Origin: Nioella nitratireducens
Lineage (GTDB): Bacteria > Pseudomonadota > Alphaproteobacteria > Rhodobacterales > Rhodobacteraceae
Length of the DNA: 64,000 nucleotides
NCBI RefSeq assembly: GCF_001879715.1
Contig: NZ_MNBW01000010.1
Span: 62,001-126,000, forward strand
Reading direction: 5' to 3'
Under the pieces are notes generated by a model. It was not told the origin of the DNA and made no database searches. It was given only the letters and a program-made list of their open reading frames with translations. Both the position numbers and the translations under genes were made by a program. Below, piece after piece: positions 35,540 to 44,618 of the stretch. Numbering within the stretch: the first letter of the stretch is position 1; each line of letters begins with the position of its first letter.

Positions 35540-36991
35540 ATGACCGAGACCAAGCTGAACTATATCGCCGGGGAATGGGCCGCCGGGGCCTGCGAGGTTG
35601 AAAACCGCAACCCGTCGGACCTCAGCGATCTGGTGGGACTGTTCGCGCAGGCCACCGCAGATCAGCTTGACGACGCGTTGAATGCCGCCGAACGGGCACA
35701 GGCCGAATGGGCAGCCTACGGGATGGAACGCAAGCAGGCCGTCCTGATGAATATAGGCAACGAGTTGATGGCACGGGCCGAGGAGCTTGGCACGCTGCTG
35801 TCCCGCGAAGAAGGCAAACCGCTGGCCGAGGGCAAGGGCGAGGTCTATCGCGCCGGGCAGTTCTTCACCTACTACGCCGCCGAATGCCTGCGCCAGTTGG
35901 GCGAGAACGCCGACTCCGTTCGCGCGGGCGTCGAGATAGATGTCCGGCGTGAACCTGTGGGCGTGGTCGCGGTGATTTCCCCCTGGAACTTCCCGACCGC
36001 CACCGCCAGTTGGAAGATCGCCCCCGCCCTTTGCTACGGCAATGCGGTGATCTGGAAGCCCGCCAACGCAACCCCCGCCAGCGCCGTTGCCCTGACCGAG
36101 ATCATCAGCCGTCAGGACATTCCCAAGGGTCTTTTCAACCTCGTCATGGGCGCAGGCCGCGACGTGGGCCAGCGGCTGGTCGAAAGCCCGCGCGTGAACG
36201 CGATTTCCTTCACCGGGTCTGTTCCGGTCGGACGCGGCATCGCCGCGGCTGCCGTGCAGAACTTCACCAAGATCCAGGCCGAGATGGGCTCCAAGAACGC
36301 TCTGGCCGTGATGGATGACGCAGATCTGGACCTGGCCGTGACGCTGGCCCTTGGCGGCGCGTTTGGCGGCACCGGGCAGAAATGCACCGCGTCCTCGCGG
36401 CTTGTGGTGCATGAAGGCATCCACGACGCCTTCGTTGAGAAGCTTGTGGCAGGGGCCAAGGCGATGAAGGTGGGTCATGCGTTGGCGCACGGCACCCAGA
36501 TGGGGCCGGTCGTTAGCCAACAGCAGCTGGACGAAAACCTGGCCTATGTGGATCTGGGCAAGTCCGAGGGCGCTGAACTGGCCTGTGGCGGCCAGCGTCT
36601 GACCATGGAAACCGACGGCTATTTCATGTCGCCCGGCGTCTTCCTGAACACGACCAACGCCATGCGCATCAACCGCGAGGAAATGTTCGCGCCGCTGACT
36701 TCGGTCATCAAGGTGGGCAGCTATGACGAGGCGCTGGCGACGGTCAACGACACCAGGTTCGGCCTGACCTCGGGCATCGTCACCCGCAGCCTTGCCCGCG
36801 CCACCCATTTCCGCCGCAACGCCCGCACCGGCGTCGTCACCGTCAACCTGCCCACGGCAGGCACCGATTACCACGTTCCCTTCGGCGGACGCGGCGACAG
36901 CAGCTATGGCCCGCGTGAACAGGGCCGCACAGCGGCAGAGTTCTACACGACCGTGAAAACCGCCTACATCTCGGCAGGAACCCCGGCATGA
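35540..36991 (+). CDS. NAD(P)-dependent aldehyde dehydrogenase (semialdehyde type)
   Basis: Aldehyde dehydrogenase superfamily, 483 residues. Active-site residues are intact: N150 (PWNFP), E248 (QAEMGSKN) and C282 (GQKCTASSR); the cofactor lysine lies in WKPANATPAS near 173. The overall pattern resembles 2-oxoglutarate-semialdehyde or related dehydrogenases, but no substrate can be fixed. The start at 35540 has AGGGGA upstream. The stop overlaps the M19-like gene by four bases (ATGA). First gene of a four-gene operon controlled by the upstream LysR. Confidence 0.9.
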   Translation: MTETKLNYIAGEWAAGACEVENRNPSDLSDLVGLFAQATADQLDDALNAAERAQAEWAAYGMERKQAVLMNIGNELMARAEELGTLLSREEGKPLAEGKGEVYRAGQFFTYYAAECLRQLGENADSVRAGVEIDVRREPVGVVAVISPWNFPTATASWKIAPALCYGNAVIWKPANATPASAVALTEIISRQDIPKGLFNLVMGAGRDVGQRLVESPRVNAISFTGSVPVGRGIAAAAVQNFTKIQAEMGSKNALAVMDDADLDLAVTLALGGAFGGTGQKCTASSRLVVHEGIHDAFVEKLVAGAKAMKVGHALAHGTQMGPVVSQQQLDENLAYVDLGKSEGAELACGGQRLTMETDGYFMSPGVFLNTTNAMRINREEMFAPLTSVIKVGSYDEALATVNDTRFGLTSGIVTRSLARATHFRRNARTGVVTVNLPTAGTDYHVPFGGRGDSSYGPREQGRTAAEFYTTVKTAYISAGTPA

Positions 36992-37968
36992 CCTATCGTA
37001 TCGACTGCCTGCAATACGCCAACTGGTCGGAAAAGATATTTCGCCAGATGCGCGAGGGGGGCGTCGATGCGGTGCACGTCACCATCGCCTATCACGAGAT
37101 GTTTCGCGAAACCGTGCTGAATTTCGAACGCTGGAATCGTTGGTTCGAACAATTCCCAGACCTGATCATGAAGGGCCAGTGGGCCAGCGATATCGACATC
37201 GCCAAGGCCAATGGCCGCACCGCGATCTTCTTCGGCTTCCAGAACCCCAGCCCCATCGAGGACGATATCGGGCTGGTCGAGATCCTGCACACGCTCGGCG
37301 CGCGGTTCATGCAACTGAGCTATAACAACCAGTCGTTGCTGGCGACGGGCTGCTACGAGGCCGAAGACCCCGGCCTGACCCGCATGGGCCGCGAGGTTAT
37401 CAGCGAAATGAACCGTGTCGGGCTGGTGGTGGACATGAGCCATTCGGCGGACCGCTCGACCATCGAAGCGGCCGAGCAGTCCACCCGCCCCATCGCCATC
37501 ACCCATGCCAACCTGCACAGCTGGCAGCCCGCCTTGCGCAACAAGCGCGACGACGTGGTGCGCGCAGTGACGGAAAACGGCGGCATGATGGGCTTTTCGC
37601 TCTACCCCCACCATCTGAAAGACAAATCCGCTTGCTCGGTCGAAAGTTTCTGCGCGATGGTCGCTGACGCCTGCGACCGCTTCGGCGTCGATCATTTCGG
37701 CATTGGCAGCGACCTGTGTCAGGACCAGCCCGACAGCGTGGTCGAGTGGATGCGCACCGGGCGCTGGACCAAGGGCGTGGATTTCGGCGAAGGCTCTGCC
37801 GATGCGCCGGGCTTCCCGCCACAGCCCGACTGGTTCCGCGACAACCGCGATTTCGGGAATATCGAAGCAGGGCTGCGCGCCAAGGGCTTTGACGAGGCCG
37901 ATATCGCCAAGCTCATGGGCGGCAACTGGTATCGTTTTTTCGCGGAAAACTTCACCCCGCCTGCCTGA
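36988..37968 (+). CDS. Membrane-dipeptidase-like protein (peptidase M19 family), divergent
   Basis: A 326-residue TIM-barrel protein of the M19 renal-dipeptidase family. The two late metal histidines remain (H152 in VVDMSHS, H173 in AITHANL), as does GIGSDL near 245. The N-terminal HxD motif is replaced by RIDCLQYANW (only D6), and the bridging glutamate motif (normally GIEG-like) reads GFQNPSP (Q85). A classical two-zinc dipeptidase is therefore doubtful; a mono-metal hydrolase of a small amide or lactam is possible. No signal peptide, so cytosolic. ATGA-coupled to the aldehyde dehydrogenase, suggesting that it makes or prepares that enzyme's substrate. Confidence 0.82.
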   Translation: MTYRIDCLQYANWSEKIFRQMREGGVDAVHVTIAYHEMFRETVLNFERWNRWFEQFPDLIMKGQWASDIDIAKANGRTAIFFGFQNPSPIEDDIGLVEILHTLGARFMQLSYNNQSLLATGCYEAEDPGLTRMGREVISEMNRVGLVVDMSHSADRSTIEAAEQSTRPIAITHANLHSWQPALRNKRDDVVRAVTENGGMMGFSLYPHHLKDKSACSVESFCAMVADACDRFGVDHFGIGSDLCQDQPDSVVEWMRTGRWTKGVDFGEGSADAPGFPPQPDWFRDNRDFGNIEAGLRAKGFDEADIAKLMGGNWYRFFAENFTPPA

Positions 37969-38007
37969 ACGCGGCATGATATGAATATGACGGCAGGAGG
38001 AGACCCC

Positions 38008-39702
38008 ATGGACCAGACGACCCACGCCACGATCGCCCCGCGCGATCCACAGACGGTGATGACGCTGGCGCGGCTTGGCTCGTTCCACCAGTCGCGGTTG
38101 TCTTTCATGCGGGTGCTGCTGCGCCGCCTGAAATCCGAACGTTGGACCTTCGACCGCCCGCGTTTCGACATCGACGATACCGGCGTGGGCGTCGCCGTCT
38201 ATTCCGCGCATGGGCCAAAGCACAGCTATTCCCTGATCGCCTTCGCCAATGATTTGCCGCCCGAAAAACGCTCTGATCGGGTGATCGCCACCGAATGGGA
38301 CGCGACCTTTACCCTTTACGACGGGGTGCCGTCCGACGCTGATATCGAGCGGCTGTCGCACAACATCCCGAAACAAGAGGCCGGCCGCGTCAGCGAGCGC
38401 GAGCTTTCCGTCAGCCGCGCCAACCGCTCTGTCCGACTGTGGGATGACGTGGTCGAAAGCCTCGCCGCCGGGCACCAACCCGATACCGCCCGCGTGACCG
38501 AGGTGGGCTATTTGATGCGCACGACCGCTGTCTACGGCTCTGGCAAACTGGGGGCCGCCGACCGCGAGGCCACCGCGGATCGCCCCGAATTTCAAGCCCC
38601 GTTCCAGATCGAGATGCTGAGCGTTTTCCTGACCCGCGCCTTCGTCATGGACCTTGTCGAGCACATGGCCCAAAGGCGCGCCCCCGAGACAGCGGTGCCG
38701 CTCGACCCCGCCTTGCGCCGCCGCTTCGGGATCGGAAATTCCACCGGCCTCGGAATGGCGCCTTACCTGATCAATCACCCAATCCTGCTGAACAACTGGA
38801 TCGCCGCGCGGGAAGAGGCCCTGGCCCGCGTCCGCAGCCTGCCGCGCGCCCTGCCCGGCACCGCCGAGGCGTTCCGCGTCTTTGCCCGCCGCGCGCGGGC
38901 CAATGCCCATGCGTGGCAGTCCGAGCACCCGCTGCAACAGGAAAAACTGGCTGGCCTGCGCCGCGACATGGATATGCTGGCCACCCATCTCGCGGCTGCC
39001 GACCTCGACTCTGGGCAGCCGTGGAACCGGCTTTGGAACTGGGCTGAAACCACCCTCGGGCTGGAAGGGCAGGAACAACTCGCCTCGCTCCTGCTGGAAC
39101 CCCATGGCGAGCTGGTCGATGGGCTGTCGGGCTGCATGGCCGCCGATGAAGCCGGGACCACCCGGATCGACGGAGCCATGCCGCGCGCCCGCCTGCTGGC
39201 ACTGGTCGAGGACATCTACGGTTGGGCCCTGTCCATCGACTGGGACGCGCGCGACGCGCAGGCGCGGGTCTGGTACACCTCGGAAGAAAAGCTGGAACCC
39301 CGCCTTGGCGAGCGCTTCGAGGAAGAGATCGAACCCTACGAACAGCCGCTCTGCCCCGGCCGCGATGCCGCGCGGATGAACGCCGACCTGATCGCCAGCG
39401 ATGCCGCGACCGTGGCGGCGTTCCTGATGCGCCATCCCGAACACCGCCATATCGCACGCCGCACCCAGATCGCCGCCCGCTTCCCCTATGCCGAGATCCG
39501 CGACAACACGATTGCCGCCGACATGCTGCCCATCGACCTGTTGCGCGCCAAGCTGTCCTTTTTCGGAGCCTGCCATTTCGACCCGCGCTCGGACCGGTGG
39601 GTGCGGATCAACATGTATCAAAACGCCCCCTTCCCCGCCGATCTGGCGGCGGGCGCCGCCGATGACTGGACCCTGCCGCAGCTTGAGGAGACAGCCCCAT
39701 GA
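38008..39702 (+). CDS. Conserved-looking protein of unknown family (564 residues)
   Basis: I do not recognise a domain. The 564-residue product has no signal peptide or membrane segment and is mixed alpha/beta with many charged residues. Landmarks: RLGSFHQSRLSFMRVLLRRL near 16-35, HGPKHSYSLIAFANDL near 62, ATEWDATFTLYDG near 85, GYLMRTTAVYGSGKLG near 158 and a C-terminal LLRAKLSFFGACHFDPRSDRWVRINMYQ. The start at 38008 was chosen for GGAGGAG seven bases upstream; an in-frame ATG at 37981 lacks this. It follows the M19-like gene by 39 bases, and its stop overlaps the DUF3726 gene (ATGA), so the last two proteins may work as a pair. Confidence 0.8.
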   Translation: MDQTTHATIAPRDPQTVMTLARLGSFHQSRLSFMRVLLRRLKSERWTFDRPRFDIDDTGVGVAVYSAHGPKHSYSLIAFANDLPPEKRSDRVIATEWDATFTLYDGVPSDADIERLSHNIPKQEAGRVSERELSVSRANRSVRLWDDVVESLAAGHQPDTARVTEVGYLMRTTAVYGSGKLGAADREATADRPEFQAPFQIEMLSVFLTRAFVMDLVEHMAQRRAPETAVPLDPALRRRFGIGNSTGLGMAPYLINHPILLNNWIAAREEALARVRSLPRALPGTAEAFRVFARRARANAHAWQSEHPLQQEKLAGLRRDMDMLATHLAAADLDSGQPWNRLWNWAETTLGLEGQEQLASLLLEPHGELVDGLSGCMAADEAGTTRIDGAMPRARLLALVEDIYGWALSIDWDARDAQARVWYTSEEKLEPRLGERFEEEIEPYEQPLCPGRDAARMNADLIASDAATVAAFLMRHPEHRHIARRTQIAARFPYAEIRDNTIAADMLPIDLLRAKLSFFGACHFDPRSDRWVRINMYQNAPFPADLAAGAADDWTLPQLEETAP

Positions 39703-40343
39703 CGCCCACATGGTCGCTCAACGAACTGGAGGCGCTGTCGCGCAAGGCCGCGCGCGGCGCGGGCTACAGCTGGGGCCTGTCGGAAGAGGCGGGCCGCGCC
39801 ACCCGCTGGCTCTGCGCGCGCGGCCTCGCCGGGGCCGAGGCGCTGGTGCGGCTGCTCGACTGGCGTGACCTGCGCGACCATGACGCGACGGTGCCCATGC
39901 TGCACCCCCAGCATTGGCAAGCCGCGCCCAAGGGCACCTGCCCCATCGTCGCGGGCACCCTGCTCAGCGATGGCGTGGGCGAGGTCTCTCCCCTCGCGCT
40001 GCATCTGCAAGGCGTCCAAGAGCCACTGTTGCTGCTGCCCTTCGTGGCGTGGCGGGCCGAGGCGGCGGGCGATGCCCTGTCGGTCTCGTTCGACGGTCTG
40101 CGCTATGTCACACGACCCGATGGCCACCTGCTGCGCAGCGCCGAGGCCGGGTCAGCGCATGACGGGGTAGAGGTGTCGGCGGTCGCCGCCCCGCGCGGCA
40201 CCCCGATAATGGCCCACACACGGGCCGAGGTCGCGCCCGAAACAATGCAGCGGCTCACCGCCTTCGCCACCCGCACCTACGCCCCGGCGACCGAGGCCAG
40301 CCGCCTTGCCGGTGCAGGCGCGGGCCTGTCGGATAACGACTAG
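39699..40343 (+). CDS. DUF3726 family protein
   Basis: A 214-residue protein with the typical DUF3726 opening SLNELEALSRKAARGAGYSWGLSEEAGRATRWLCARGLAGAEAL. No signal peptide or transmembrane helix. The family has no established function. Its ATG overlaps the stop of the 564-residue protein by four bases, and it converges with the copper regulator gene (stop codons overlap by four bases). Probably acts with the upstream unknown protein in the aldehyde dehydrogenase/M19 pathway. Confidence 0.83.
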   Translation: MTPTWSLNELEALSRKAARGAGYSWGLSEEAGRATRWLCARGLAGAEALVRLLDWRDLRDHDATVPMLHPQHWQAAPKGTCPIVAGTLLSDGVGEVSPLALHLQGVQEPLLLLPFVAWRAEAAGDALSVSFDGLRYVTRPDGHLLRSAEAGSAHDGVEVSAVAAPRGTPIMAHTRAEVAPETMQRLTAFATRTYAPATEASRLAGAGAGLSDND

Positions 40344-40759
40344 GCGTCGTCCGGGCCGCAACAGCTCTTCGCCCCCAGCACGTCCAGATCGGACAGGATC
40401 GGGCAATCGGGCCGGTCATCGCCCGCGCAGGCATGGACCAGATGGGCCAGCGTTGCCCGCATGGATTGCAGTTGCGCAATCTTGTCGTCGATCTGGGTCA
40501 GATGCTCTTGGGCGATCCGCTTGACCGAGGCGCTTTCGCGCCCCTCGTCCTCATACAGCGCCAACAGCGCGCGGCAATCCTCGATGGTGAAGCCGAGCGC
40601 GCGGGCGCGCCCGAGGAACGCCAGTTTGTGCAGGTCGGTCTCCCGGAACGCGCGATAGCCATTTTCGCTGCGCAGGGGCCGGACCAGTCCGATATCCTCA
40701 TAGTAGCGGATGGTCTTGGCAGGCAGGCCCGACAGGCGCGAAACATCTCCGATATTCAT
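40340..40759 (-). CDS. CueR-type copper-sensing MerR regulator
   Basis: A 139-residue MerR protein. The winged HTH MNIGDVSRLSGLPAKTIRYYEDIGLV is at the N-terminus, a long dimerisation helix follows, and the metal loop CAGDDRPDC has the C-x7-C spacing of CueR (Cu(I)/Ag(I)). A C-terminal SCCGPDD tail adds two cysteines. The start at 40759 gives the standard N-terminus. It follows copA by eleven bases on the same strand, so it is co-transcribed with copA. It presumably acts at the two 19-bp-spacer promoters at 43318-43415. Confidence 0.9.
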   Translation of the reverse strand: MNIGDVSRLSGLPAKTIRYYEDIGLVRPLRSENGYRAFRETDLHKLAFLGRARALGFTIEDCRALLALYEDEGRESASVKRIAQEHLTQIDDKIAQLQSMRATLAHLVHACAGDDRPDCPILSDLDVLGAKSCCGPDDA

Positions 40760-40770
40760 GGCGGTCCCTT

Positions 40771-43281
40771 TCATTCTGCCGCGACCGGGGCGGACGCGGT
40801 CGGGGCACCGCGCACCCGCGCGCCCTCGTCCATCGCGGGCGCGATCCGGCGCAGCCGCAGCGCGTTGGTCAGCACGAAGACCGACGACAACGCCATCGCC
40901 CCGGCGGCAATGACCGGCGACAACAGCAACCCCAAGGCCGGGTACAGCGCGCCCGCCGCCAGCGGGATAAGCGCGGTGTTATAGGCAAAGGCCCAAAACA
41001 GGTTCTGCTTGATGTTGCGCATGGTGCGGGTCGAGACCTCGACCGCGTTGACCACCCCGCGCAGGTCGCCCGACATCAGCACCACGTCGGCGGCCTCGAT
41101 CGCCACGTCCGTGCCGGTGCCGATGGCGATGCCCACATCCGCATGGGCCAGTGCTGGCGCATCGTTGATGCCGTCGCCCACGAAGGCCACCTGCCTGCCG
41201 CCCGCGCGCAACGTGTCCAGCGCGGCGACCTTGCCGTCGGGCAGCACCCCGGCGACAACGTGGTCGATCCCGGTTTCCGCAGCGATGGCGTCTGCCGTTT
41301 CGCGCTTGTCGCCGGTGATCATGGCGACCCTGAGGCCCTTGTCATGCAGGGCGGCAATGGCCGCGCGGCTGGCGGGTTTCACCGGGTCGGCCACGCCAAT
41401 CACCGCCGCGATCCGGCCGTCGATGGCCGCGAACAGCGCCGTGCGCCCACGGCTGGCGAGGTCGGTTTCCGCATCAGACAGCGCACCGGGGTCCACGCCC
41501 TCGCGCAACATCAGCCGGTCCGCGCCGACCAGAACCGCGCGGCCATCCACATTGGCCGTCACCCCATGGCCGGTGATCGACTGAAAGTCGCTGGCCCGCA
41601 ACCGGCCCGCGCCTTCCGCGCGCGCCGCCCGCACGATGGCCGCGGCAATCGGATGTTCCGACAGGTCTTCCACAGCGGCCACGCGGGCCAGCACATCGGC
41701 CCGGTCAAAACCCTCTGCCAGCACCAGATCGGTCAGTTCCGGGCGGCCCTCGGTCACGGTGCCGGTCTTGTCCAGCGCCACCACGTCAACCGAGGCCAGC
41801 CGTTGCAGCGCATCACCCTTGCGAAACAGCACCCCCATTTCCGCCGCGCGACCCGTGCCCACCATGATCGAGGTCGGCGTCGCCAGCCCCATCGCACAGG
41901 GGCAGGCGATGATAAGAACCGAAACCCCGGCCACCAGCGCCAGCGTCAGCGCGGGCGTCGGGCCGACAATCAGCCAGATCAGCACCGTCAGCACGGCGGC
42001 GGTCATCACGGCGGGCACGAACCACAGGGTGATCTTGTCCACCAGTCCCTGGATCGGCAGCTTGGCACCCTGCGCCTCTTCCACCATGCGGATGATCTGG
42101 GCCAGCGTCGTCTCGGCCCCCACCCGCGTGGCCTTGAATTGCAGGCTGCCTGCTCCATTGACGGTCCCGCCCGTCACCTCATCTCCGTCGGTCTTTTCCA
42201 CCGGCACAGGCTCGCCCGTGATCATGCTTTCATCGACGTGAGAGCGGCCTTCCGTCACCTCGCCGTCCACGGCGATACGTTCGCCCGGACGCACCACCAC
42301 CACATCGCCCAGCGCCAGCGCGTCGATCTCGATCTCGATCGGTTCGCCATCACGCAAAACACGGGCGGTCTTGGCCTGCAACCCCAGCAATTTCTGGATC
42401 GCGGCGCCGGTGCGGCCCTTGGCGCGCGCCTCCAGATAGCGCCCGATCAGGATCAGCACGACGATCACGGCCGCCGCCTCGAAATAGACCGCGCGCACCG
42501 CTTCGGGCAGCAGCCCCGGCAGGAAGGTCGCCACCACCGAATAGCCATAGGCCGCCCCAGTGCCGACGGCGACAAGGCTGTTCATGTCCGGCGCGCCCTT
42601 CAGCAACGCGGGAATGCCCTTGGCGTAGAACACCCGCCCCGGCCCCACCAGCACGACCGTGGTCAGGAAGAACTGGATGATCCAGCTCGCCTCCTGCCCG
42701 ATGCTGGCGTTGATCGCGTGATGGATGGCAGGGATCGCGTGGCCACCCATCTCCATCAGAAAGACCGGCAGCGCAAACACCGCGGCGAAGGCCGTCCGGC
42801 GGGCCAGCCCCCGCGCCTCTTCTTCCTTGCGGCTGGCGCGGTCCTCGGTCGCGTGGTCCGTGGCCACTGTCGCCGGATAGCCAATATCGGTGCTGGCCCG
42901 GATCAGGTCGCCGACGCTGACCGCGCCCTCGGCAAAGGTCACCGTGGCCGTTTCCGCCGCAAGGTTGACACTCACCTCCAGCACCCCCGGCACCGCCTCC
43001 AACGCCTTGTCCACCCGACCCACGCAAGACGCACAGGACATCGACTCGACGCTCAGCGTCACGGTTTCGGTGCGGGCGGGATAGCCCAGATCGTCAAGCG
43101 CCTGAACCGCCTCGGTCAACCGCCCTGGACCGTCCAGCGTCATCCGGGCCTGTTCCGTGGCAAGATTTACCGCCACGTCCGACACGCCCGGCAGCGCGGC
43201 AAGGCCGCGCTCGACCCGCCCCACGCAGGATGCGCAACTCATGCCCTCGACTTGAAGGGTTGCGGTTTGTGTCTCTGCCAT
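40771..43281 (-). CDS. copA: Copper-exporting P1B-type ATPase
   Basis: Inner-membrane Cu(I) pump, 836 residues. Two N-terminal HMA domains each carry MSCASC (C16/C19 and near 84-87). The membrane part follows from about 165; the ion-transport motif CPC is at 460-462, the phosphorylated aspartate is D504 in DKTGT, HP lies in [10 protein letters not shown] near 545 and the hinge is [24 protein letters not shown] near 705. First gene of the copA-regulator operon with its own CueR-type promoter upstream; divergent from copZ. Confidence 0.96.
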   Translation of the reverse strand: MAETQTATLQVEGMSCASCVGRVERGLAALPGVSDVAVNLATEQARMTLDGPGRLTEAVQALDDLGYPARTETVTLSVESMSCASCVGRVDKALEAVPGVLEVSVNLAAETATVTFAEGAVSVGDLIRASTDIGYPATVATDHATEDRASRKEEEARGLARRTAFAAVFALPVFLMEMGGHAIPAIHHAINASIGQEASWIIQFFLTTVVLVGPGRVFYAKGIPALLKGAPDMNSLVAVGTGAAYGYSVVATFLPGLLPEAVRAVYFEAAAVIVVLILIGRYLEARAKGRTGAAIQKLLGLQAKTARVLRDGEPIEIEIDALALGDVVVVRPGERIAVDGEVTEGRSHVDESMITGEPVPVEKTDGDEVTGGTVNGAGSLQFKATRVGAETTLAQIIRMVEEAQGAKLPIQGLVDKITLWFVPAVMTAAVLTVLIWLIVGPTPALTLALVAGVSVLIIACPCAMGLATPTSIMVGTGRAAEMGVLFRKGDALQRLASVDVVALDKTGTVTEGRPELTDLVLAEGFDRADVLARVAAVEDLSEHPIAAAIVRAARAEGAGRLRASDFQSITGHGVTANVDGRAVLVGADRLMLREGVDPGALSDAETDLASRGRTALFAAIDGRIAAVIGVADPVKPASRAAIAALHDKGLRVAMITGDKRETADAIAAETGIDHVVAGVLPDGKVAALDTLRAGGRQVAFVGDGINDAPALAHADVGIAIGTGTDVAIEAADVVLMSGDLRGVVNAVEVSTRTMRNIKQNLFWAFAYNTALIPLAAGALYPALGLLLSPVIAAGAMALSSVFVLTNALRLRRIAPAMDEGARVRGAPTASAPVAAE

Positions 43282-43317
43282 GGCGGTCTCCGGTCGTCTT
43301 TGGTCCGATATGGGAGG

Positions 43318-43348
43318 TATATGGGGCTTCCAGTTACTGGAGGGTCAA
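43318..43348 (-). promoter_or_regulatory. CueR-type promoter of copA
   Basis: On the minus strand, -35 TTGACC (43348-43343) and -10 CATATA (43323-43318) are separated by a 19-base spacer containing the dyad CTCCAG-TAA-CTGGAA. The overlong spacer with a dyad is the hallmark of MerR/CueR-activated promoters. Confidence 0.8.
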
Positions 43349-43384
43349 GGGAGGACGTAAGATTAATTTCGCTCGTCCCTGTTC

Positions 43385-43415
43385 TTGACCTTCCAGTTGG
43401 GGGAAACCCTACCTG
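43385..43415 (+). promoter_or_regulatory. CueR-type promoter of copZ
   Basis: -35 TTGACC (43385-43390) and -10 TACCTG (43410-43415) with a 19-base spacer that starts TTCCAG and contains GGGGGAAACCC. Same layout as the copA promoter, on the opposite strand 36 bases away. Confidence 0.8.
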
Positions 43416-43448
43416 ACAGGGCGGATCATCGAAAAAAGGAGTCCTGTC

Positions 43449-43646
43449 ATGAAATTCACTGTCCCCGACATGAGCTGTGGCCATTGCGTTGCCGCGATTG
43501 AAAAGGCCGTGGCCGCCGCCGGACCGGGCCTTGGCGTGGCCTGCGATCTGGAAAGCAAGACCGTTGCCCTGGCCGGCTTCACCTCGACCGACGCCGCGCA
43601 AGAGGTTTTGCGCAAAGCGGGGTACGAGGCGACCCCGGCCGCCTGA
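43449..43646 (+). CDS. copZ: Copper chaperone CopZ (HMA domain)
   Basis: A 65-residue single HMA domain with the Cu(I) motif MSCGHC (C10 and C13) and the beta-alpha-beta pattern ending EVLRKAGYEATPAA. Carries cytosolic copper to CopA's N-terminal domains. AAGGAG ribosome site; its own CueR-type promoter at 43385-43415. Confidence 0.93.
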   Translation: MKFTVPDMSCGHCVAAIEKAVAAAGPGLGVACDLESKTVALAGFTSTDAAQEVLRKAGYEATPAA

Positions 43647-43737
43647 TCCCGCGGGTTCTTGCCCAAAGGTTAAGCCGCCTTTGGCCGGATTAACCACACC
43701 CGGTCCGGTTTCGGGGGGCCGGGCCAGCGGCCAAACC

Positions 43738-43781
43738 GGTGTACGGGGGGTGCACCGGGGGTGTACGGGGGGTGTACCGGG
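43738..43781. repeat. Four tandem 11-bp repeats (consensus GGTGTACSGGG)
   Basis: Units GGTGTACGGGG (43738-43748), GGTGCACCGGG (43749-43759), GGTGTACGGGG (43760-43770), GGTGTACCGGG (43771-43781), exactly in 11-base register. Reverse complement of the array at 6565-6597. It lies about 100 bases upstream of the DUF4177-like gene, in the 233-base gap after copZ that otherwise holds no gene I can support. Confidence 0.88.
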
Positions 43782-43879
43782 GGCGACACACCCGTTTCGC
43801 CGTGACCGGCAGGGCTTTTACACCCCACGGTTTAGTCGTTAATGTCCCCCCTGACACGAGATCGAAGGCAGTTTTCGAC

Positions 43880-44281
43880 ATGGCCCATTATGAATACAAG
43901 GTGGTCCCCGCCCCCGAAAAAGGGGTGAAAGCCAAGGGCGTGAAACGCTCCGAAGACCGCCTTGCCCTCGCCTTGTCGCAGGTCATGAATGCGCTCGGCG
44001 CGGACGGCTGGGACTATGTCCGCGCCGACATCCTGCCAACCGAAACACGCTCTGGCCTGACCTCGAAACAGACGGTCTACCACACCCTTCTGGTCTTCCG
44101 CCGGGAACGGCAGGAAGCCGCCGATATGCCTGCCCCCGAACCAGACGTCCAGTCCGCCGAAACGGCCCTGCCCCCCGTCGAGCCAGACGTCAGCGAGGCC
44201 CCGTTGGACGACGCGCAAGACGTCCAAACGCCCGAGGAAGAGGCCCCGGACCTGCCACGCCGGGATGTCGCCGCGCAGTAG
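43880..44281 (+). CDS. DUF4177-like small protein
   Basis: A 133-residue protein. Residues 1-75 (MAHYEYKVVPAPEKG, then VMNALGADGWDYVRADILPTE and YHTLLVFRRE) look like the DUF4177 domain, a short alpha/beta fold often marked by GWE/GWD-Y. The remaining ~55 residues are acidic and proline-rich, probably disordered. No signal peptide. The start at 43880 is the first methionine that leaves the domain intact; the frame runs further upstream into the 11-bp repeats without a plausible start. Function unknown. Converges with bolA. Confidence 0.78.
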   Translation: MAHYEYKVVPAPEKGVKAKGVKRSEDRLALALSQVMNALGADGWDYVRADILPTETRSGLTSKQTVYHTLLVFRRERQEAADMPAPEPDVQSAETALPPVEPDVSEAPLDDAQDVQTPEEEAPDLPRRDVAAQ

Positions 44282-44284
44282 TCG

Positions 44285-44542
44285 TCAGACCTGGACCACC
44301 AGCGCCAAGGCATGGATTTCACTCAACAAATCCTTGCCGATAGCATCGTGGACCGCGCGATGGCGGGCAATGCGGCTCATTTCATCCAACCCGTCCGCCG
44401 CGATCACGACGCGAAAATGGCTCTCGCCGCCATCCTGATACCCGGCATGGCCACGATGGCTTTCGCTCTCGTCGATCACCTGCAAACGGCGCGGAGACAG
44501 GGCCGTTTCCAGACGGGTTCGTATTTTCTCTGCGCGGCTCAA
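44285..44542 (-). CDS. bolA: BolA family protein, TTG start
   Basis: BolA/YrbA-like protein, 85 residues, that partners monothiol glutaredoxins in iron-sulfur regulation. Motifs: IRTRLETALSPRRLQVIDESESHRGHAG, then ESHFRVVIAADGL and RHRAVHDAIG. No ATG fits; the TTG at 44542 has AGGAGG seven bases upstream and yields the usual N-terminus, so it was chosen. Divergent from the DnaJ-domain gene, a pairing common in Rhodobacteraceae. Confidence 0.88.
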   Translation of the reverse strand: MSRAEKIRTRLETALSPRRLQVIDESESHRGHAGYQDGGESHFRVVIAADGLDEMSRIARHRAVHDAIGKDLLSEIHALALVVQV

Positions 44543-44618
44543 CTTTCTGCCTCCTGACCTCTTCACTCCCCTGCGGAAAACACTAGACTGCCTGCTCCGA
44601 GTCGAGAAGGGATGACCC

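Noticed and set aside
36964-39711. 915-residue minus-strand open frame
   Set aside because: Antisense to the M19-like and 564-residue genes, which have ribosome sites and ATGA coupling; shadow of GC3 bias.
41143-43416. 757-residue plus-strand open frame
   Set aside because: Antisense to copA, which has all P-type ATPase motifs.
43647-43879. CRISPR-like array around the GGTGTAC repeats
   Set aside because: Units are 11 bp and contiguous with no spacers; it is a tandem repeat.
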